7,318 nt of DNA. Source: Bacteroidetes bacterium UBA5543 (GTDB lineage Bacteria > Bacteroidota > Bacteroidia > Chitinophagales > Chitinophagaceae). Of this stretch, positions 5,791-7,318 are shown one piece after another (positions within the stretch are counted from its first letter, which is position 1; each line of letters begins with the position of its first letter). The position numbers were made by a program, and so were the translations under genes. The notes below the pieces were generated by a model that saw only the letters and a list, made by a program, of their open reading frames with translations, searched no databases and was not told the DNA's origin. Location: assembly GCA_002423665.1 (NCBI GenBank), contig DINJ01000109.1, positions 1,179-8,496 of the forward strand, in the 5' to 3' direction.

Positions 5791-7077
5791 ATGATTTCAC
5801 GTGTTTTTGTTATAATGCTTTTTTTGAATTTATGTGTGTTGCACATTGTCAAGGCGCAGGGAGAGAAAGAGTTCATCAGGCAGAGAATTGAGAAGCTGGC
5901 AAGCCCGGGCTTTCATGGCAGGGGGTATGTAATGAACGGGGGTGACATTGCAGCGCAGTATATTGCTGACGAATTCAAGAGCTATGGCCTGCAATCGCTG
6001 GGACAAAATGGCTCATACTTCCAGGAGTATAATTTCTCTATAAATACCTTCCCCGGCAGGGTGTTTGTACAGGTAAACAAGACCGTACTCAAACCCGGCC
6101 CCGACTATATTACTAACGCAGCAAGCAGTGCCTGGCATTCCAAAAAAAGGCAGAAAATGAAGCACTTGGATTTGAGTGAAGTACGTGATTCCCTGCAATG
6201 GGACAGTGTCAAAAAATCTATCAAGCCCGGAAAGGTATATTATATGACAGGGGCAGACACACCCACTAACCACCTCAAGCTGGGCATCCGCAAATTTGCC
6301 ACCGAACTACCCGAAGGACTGTTCATAGTTCCCAAACACGGCAAACTTACCTGGACGGCTAATACCAATAAAGTACCCGGCACTATCATATATATAGAAG
6401 ATACCGTGTTGCCCAAGAAGCCTAAAAAGGTGCTGGCAAATGTAGACACCCGTTTTATTGAAGCCTTCAAGGCCAAAAATGTAATTGGATATGTGAAGGG
6501 CACCGAACAGCCCGACAGCTTTATCGTCTTCACTGCCCACTTCGACCACCTGGGCCGTATGGGCAAAAACGCCCTCTTTGCAGGCGCCAACGACAATGCC
6601 AGCGGAACATCACTCGTGCTTTACCTGGCCAACTATTTTGCCAAACATCCGCAACGCTACTCTGTGGCCTTTATGCTCTTCAGCGGTGAGGAGGCAGGAT
6701 TGCTGGGCTCTAAATATTATGTGGAAAACCCCATCTTCCCCTTGCAACAGATACGCTTCCTGGTGAACCTGGATATGACGGGCGATGCCACCAACGGCAT
6801 CACAGTAGTAAACGGGGTATCTCATGAGCCGGAATTTGCCCTGATGGAGGAGATAAATGCGGACAGTGTGTATGCTAAGAAAATCAACAAACGTGAGCGC
6901 ACCAGCAATAGCGACCATTATCACTTTAGCAAAGAGGGTGTGCCGGCGGTGTTCATCTATGGCAATGGCACCAAGCCACACTACCACGATGTATTTGACC
7001 TGCCCAAAGAGATAACACTGGAGCGGGTGGATGGCCTTGCGCAGTTGCTGATAAAGCTGACCGGCAAGCTGAACTAG
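5791..7077 (+). CDS. Secreted M28-family zinc metallopeptidase (aminopeptidase-like)
   Basis: A 428-residue exported peptidase, probably a di-zinc aminopeptidase acting in the periplasm or outside the cell. Residues 1-22 form a Sec signal peptide: a short basic N-terminus, a hydrophobic core, and predicted cleavage after VKA. There is no lipobox cysteine at the cleavage site. The region FHGRGYVMNGGDIAAQYIADEF (40-62) is the typical N-terminal segment of these enzymes. The M28 metal and catalytic residues are all visible: His250 and Asp252 in AHFDHLG, bridging Asp268 in GANDNASG, catalytic Glu300 and ligand Glu301 in SGEEAGLLGS, Asp328 in VNLDMTGD, and His399 in PHYHDVFD. Residues about 87-240 form a variable insert before the catalytic core that I cannot assign. 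A consensus -7 element lies 33 bp upstream, and a strong RNA hairpin follows the stop by 13 bp. Substrate specificity cannot be read from the sequence. Confidence 0.93.
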   Translation: MISRVFVIMLFLNLCVLHIVKAQGEKEFIRQRIEKLASPGFHGRGYVMNGGDIAAQYIADEFKSYGLQSLGQNGSYFQEYNFSINTFPGRVFVQVNKTVLKPGPDYITNAASSAWHSKKRQKMKHLDLSEVRDSLQWDSVKKSIKPGKVYYMTGADTPTNHLKLGIRKFATELPEGLFIVPKHGKLTWTANTNKVPGTIIYIEDTVLPKKPKKVLANVDTRFIEAFKAKNVIGYVKGTEQPDSFIVFTAHFDHLGRMGKNALFAGANDNASGTSLVLYLANYFAKHPQRYSVAFMLFSGEEAGLLGSKYYVENPIFPLQQIRFLVNLDMTGDATNGITVVNGVSHEPEFALMEEINADSVYAKKINKRERTSNSDHYHFSKEGVPAVFIYGNGTKPHYHDVFDLPKEITLERVDGLAQLLIKLTGKLN

Positions 7078-7090
7078 CCATCACATCATT

Positions 7091-7116
7091 GTTGTTCTCA
7101 TGTTAATGAGGGCAAC
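7091..7116 (+). terminator. 3' hairpin of the M28 gene, possible terminator
   Basis: An 11-bp stem with a GTTA loop: GTTGTTCTCAT (7091-7101) pairs with ATGAGGGCAAC (7106-7116) using nine Watson-Crick and two G-U pairs. The G-U pairs form only in RNA read from the plus strand, which ties the structure to the peptidase transcript. The following ATATTTGG is not a real T-run, so it may stabilise the 3' end rather than terminate strongly. Confidence 0.5.
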
Positions 7117-7119
7117 ATA

Positions 7120-7160
7120 TTTGGAACAGGGGCATACCATGGGCTTATATTTGTTCCAAA
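7120..7160. promoter_or_regulatory. Operator-like perfect 9-bp inverted repeat over a promoter
   Basis: TTTGGAACA (7120-7128) and TGTTCCAAA (7152-7160) are exact reverse complements, 32 bp centre to centre, about three helical turns. The left arm contains the candidate -33 TTTG and the right arm overlaps the last two bases of the -7 element. A dimeric or tetrameric regulator bound here would block polymerase, so repression is the simplest reading. The regulator is unknown. Confidence 0.5.
7146..7153 (+). promoter_or_regulatory. -7 promoter element of the right-edge gene (TATATTTG)
   Basis: TATATTTG matches TAnnTTTG exactly. TTTG at 7120-7123 lies 22 bp upstream, close to the usual 19-21 bp spacing for the -33 element, making this the best two-part promoter in the window. 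The start codon at 7176 lies 22 bp after the element. Confidence 0.6.
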
Positions 7161-7175
7161 CAAAAAACAAAAAAC

Positions 7176-7318
7176 ATGAACCTCAGCGCACTGGGATACT
7201 TCTCCCTGCCCGAGCAGACTATGCTCCTATCCGGCATTTTCGCCCGTAAAGTATTTGGCCCTAATATGGATACTATCAAACTGCTGGATAGTAAAAGGCT
7301 TATAGAAATAGTGCTGAC
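7176..7318 (+). CDS. Unidentified protein, N-terminal part (3' end outside window)
   Basis: An open frame begins at ATG 7176 and runs 47 codons to the right edge without a stop. It reads MNLSALGYFSLPEQTMLLSG and continues with an apparently helical, lysine- and leucine-containing stretch. It has the codon use of neighbouring genes and its own promoter with operator-like dyad, which supports a real gene. No signal peptide or membrane segment is evident. I do not recognise the family. Confidence 0.6.
   Translation, partial: MNLSALGYFSLPEQTMLLSGIFARKVFGPNMDTIKLLDSKRLIEIVL

Overview
The window looks like a chromosomal or accessory segment from a Bacteroidota bacterium, most plausibly in the Chitinophagaceae/Sphingobacteriia range. 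The reasons are four matches to the Bacteroidota -7 promoter element TAnnTTTG directly upstream of genes or a transcript, no clear Shine-Dalgarno sequences, and the protein families present. Genus is not claimed. No tRNA, rRNA, CRISPR array, transposase or integrase was seen.

Layout from left to right: (1) 1-1437 (+), the C-terminal part of an adenine-specific DNA methyltransferase with an NPPY motif, cut by the left edge. Its central third is far more AT-rich than its two ends. (2) 1465-2787 (-), a short, AT-rich BY-kinase-type polysaccharide co-polymerase/tyrosine autokinase, with no capsule or exopolysaccharide genes beside it. (3) 2788-3311, a 524-bp gene-free stretch. It contains a promoter match and a strong intrinsic terminator that would frame an ~80-nt RNA, a set of AGTTAACA repeats, and two neighbouring microsatellite-like arrays (7-bp and 8-bp periods) on a strand almost devoid of G. 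(4) 3312-4532 (+), a FabB-like beta-ketoacyl-ACP synthase whose -7 element sits 4 nt before the ATG, suggesting leaderless or nearly leaderless transcription. (5) A convergent junction with a 30-bp imperfect palindrome and a repeated 15-mer. (6) 4571-5575 (-), an orphan AbiEi-like type IV antitoxin/transcriptional regulator starting with GTG. (7) 5791-7077 (+), a secreted M28-family zinc aminopeptidase with all metal ligands visible. (8) 7091-7160, a strand-specific RNA hairpin and then a promoter straddled by a perfect 9-bp inverted repeat, leading into (9) a new unidentified reading frame cut by the right edge.

The genes do not form one operon or pathway: orientations are +, -, +, -, +, + and each has its own apparent promoter or unrelated context. 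The methyltransferase and the AbiEi-like protein are both from families common in defence islands, and the composition of the left 3 kb points to transfer or recombination. The fatty-acid synthase and peptidase look like ordinary genome residents. I found no convincing multi-gene undescribed system. The most interesting material is regulatory: the repeat-array promoter in front of the FabB-like gene, the small transcript unit, and the dyad-flanked promoter at the right end.
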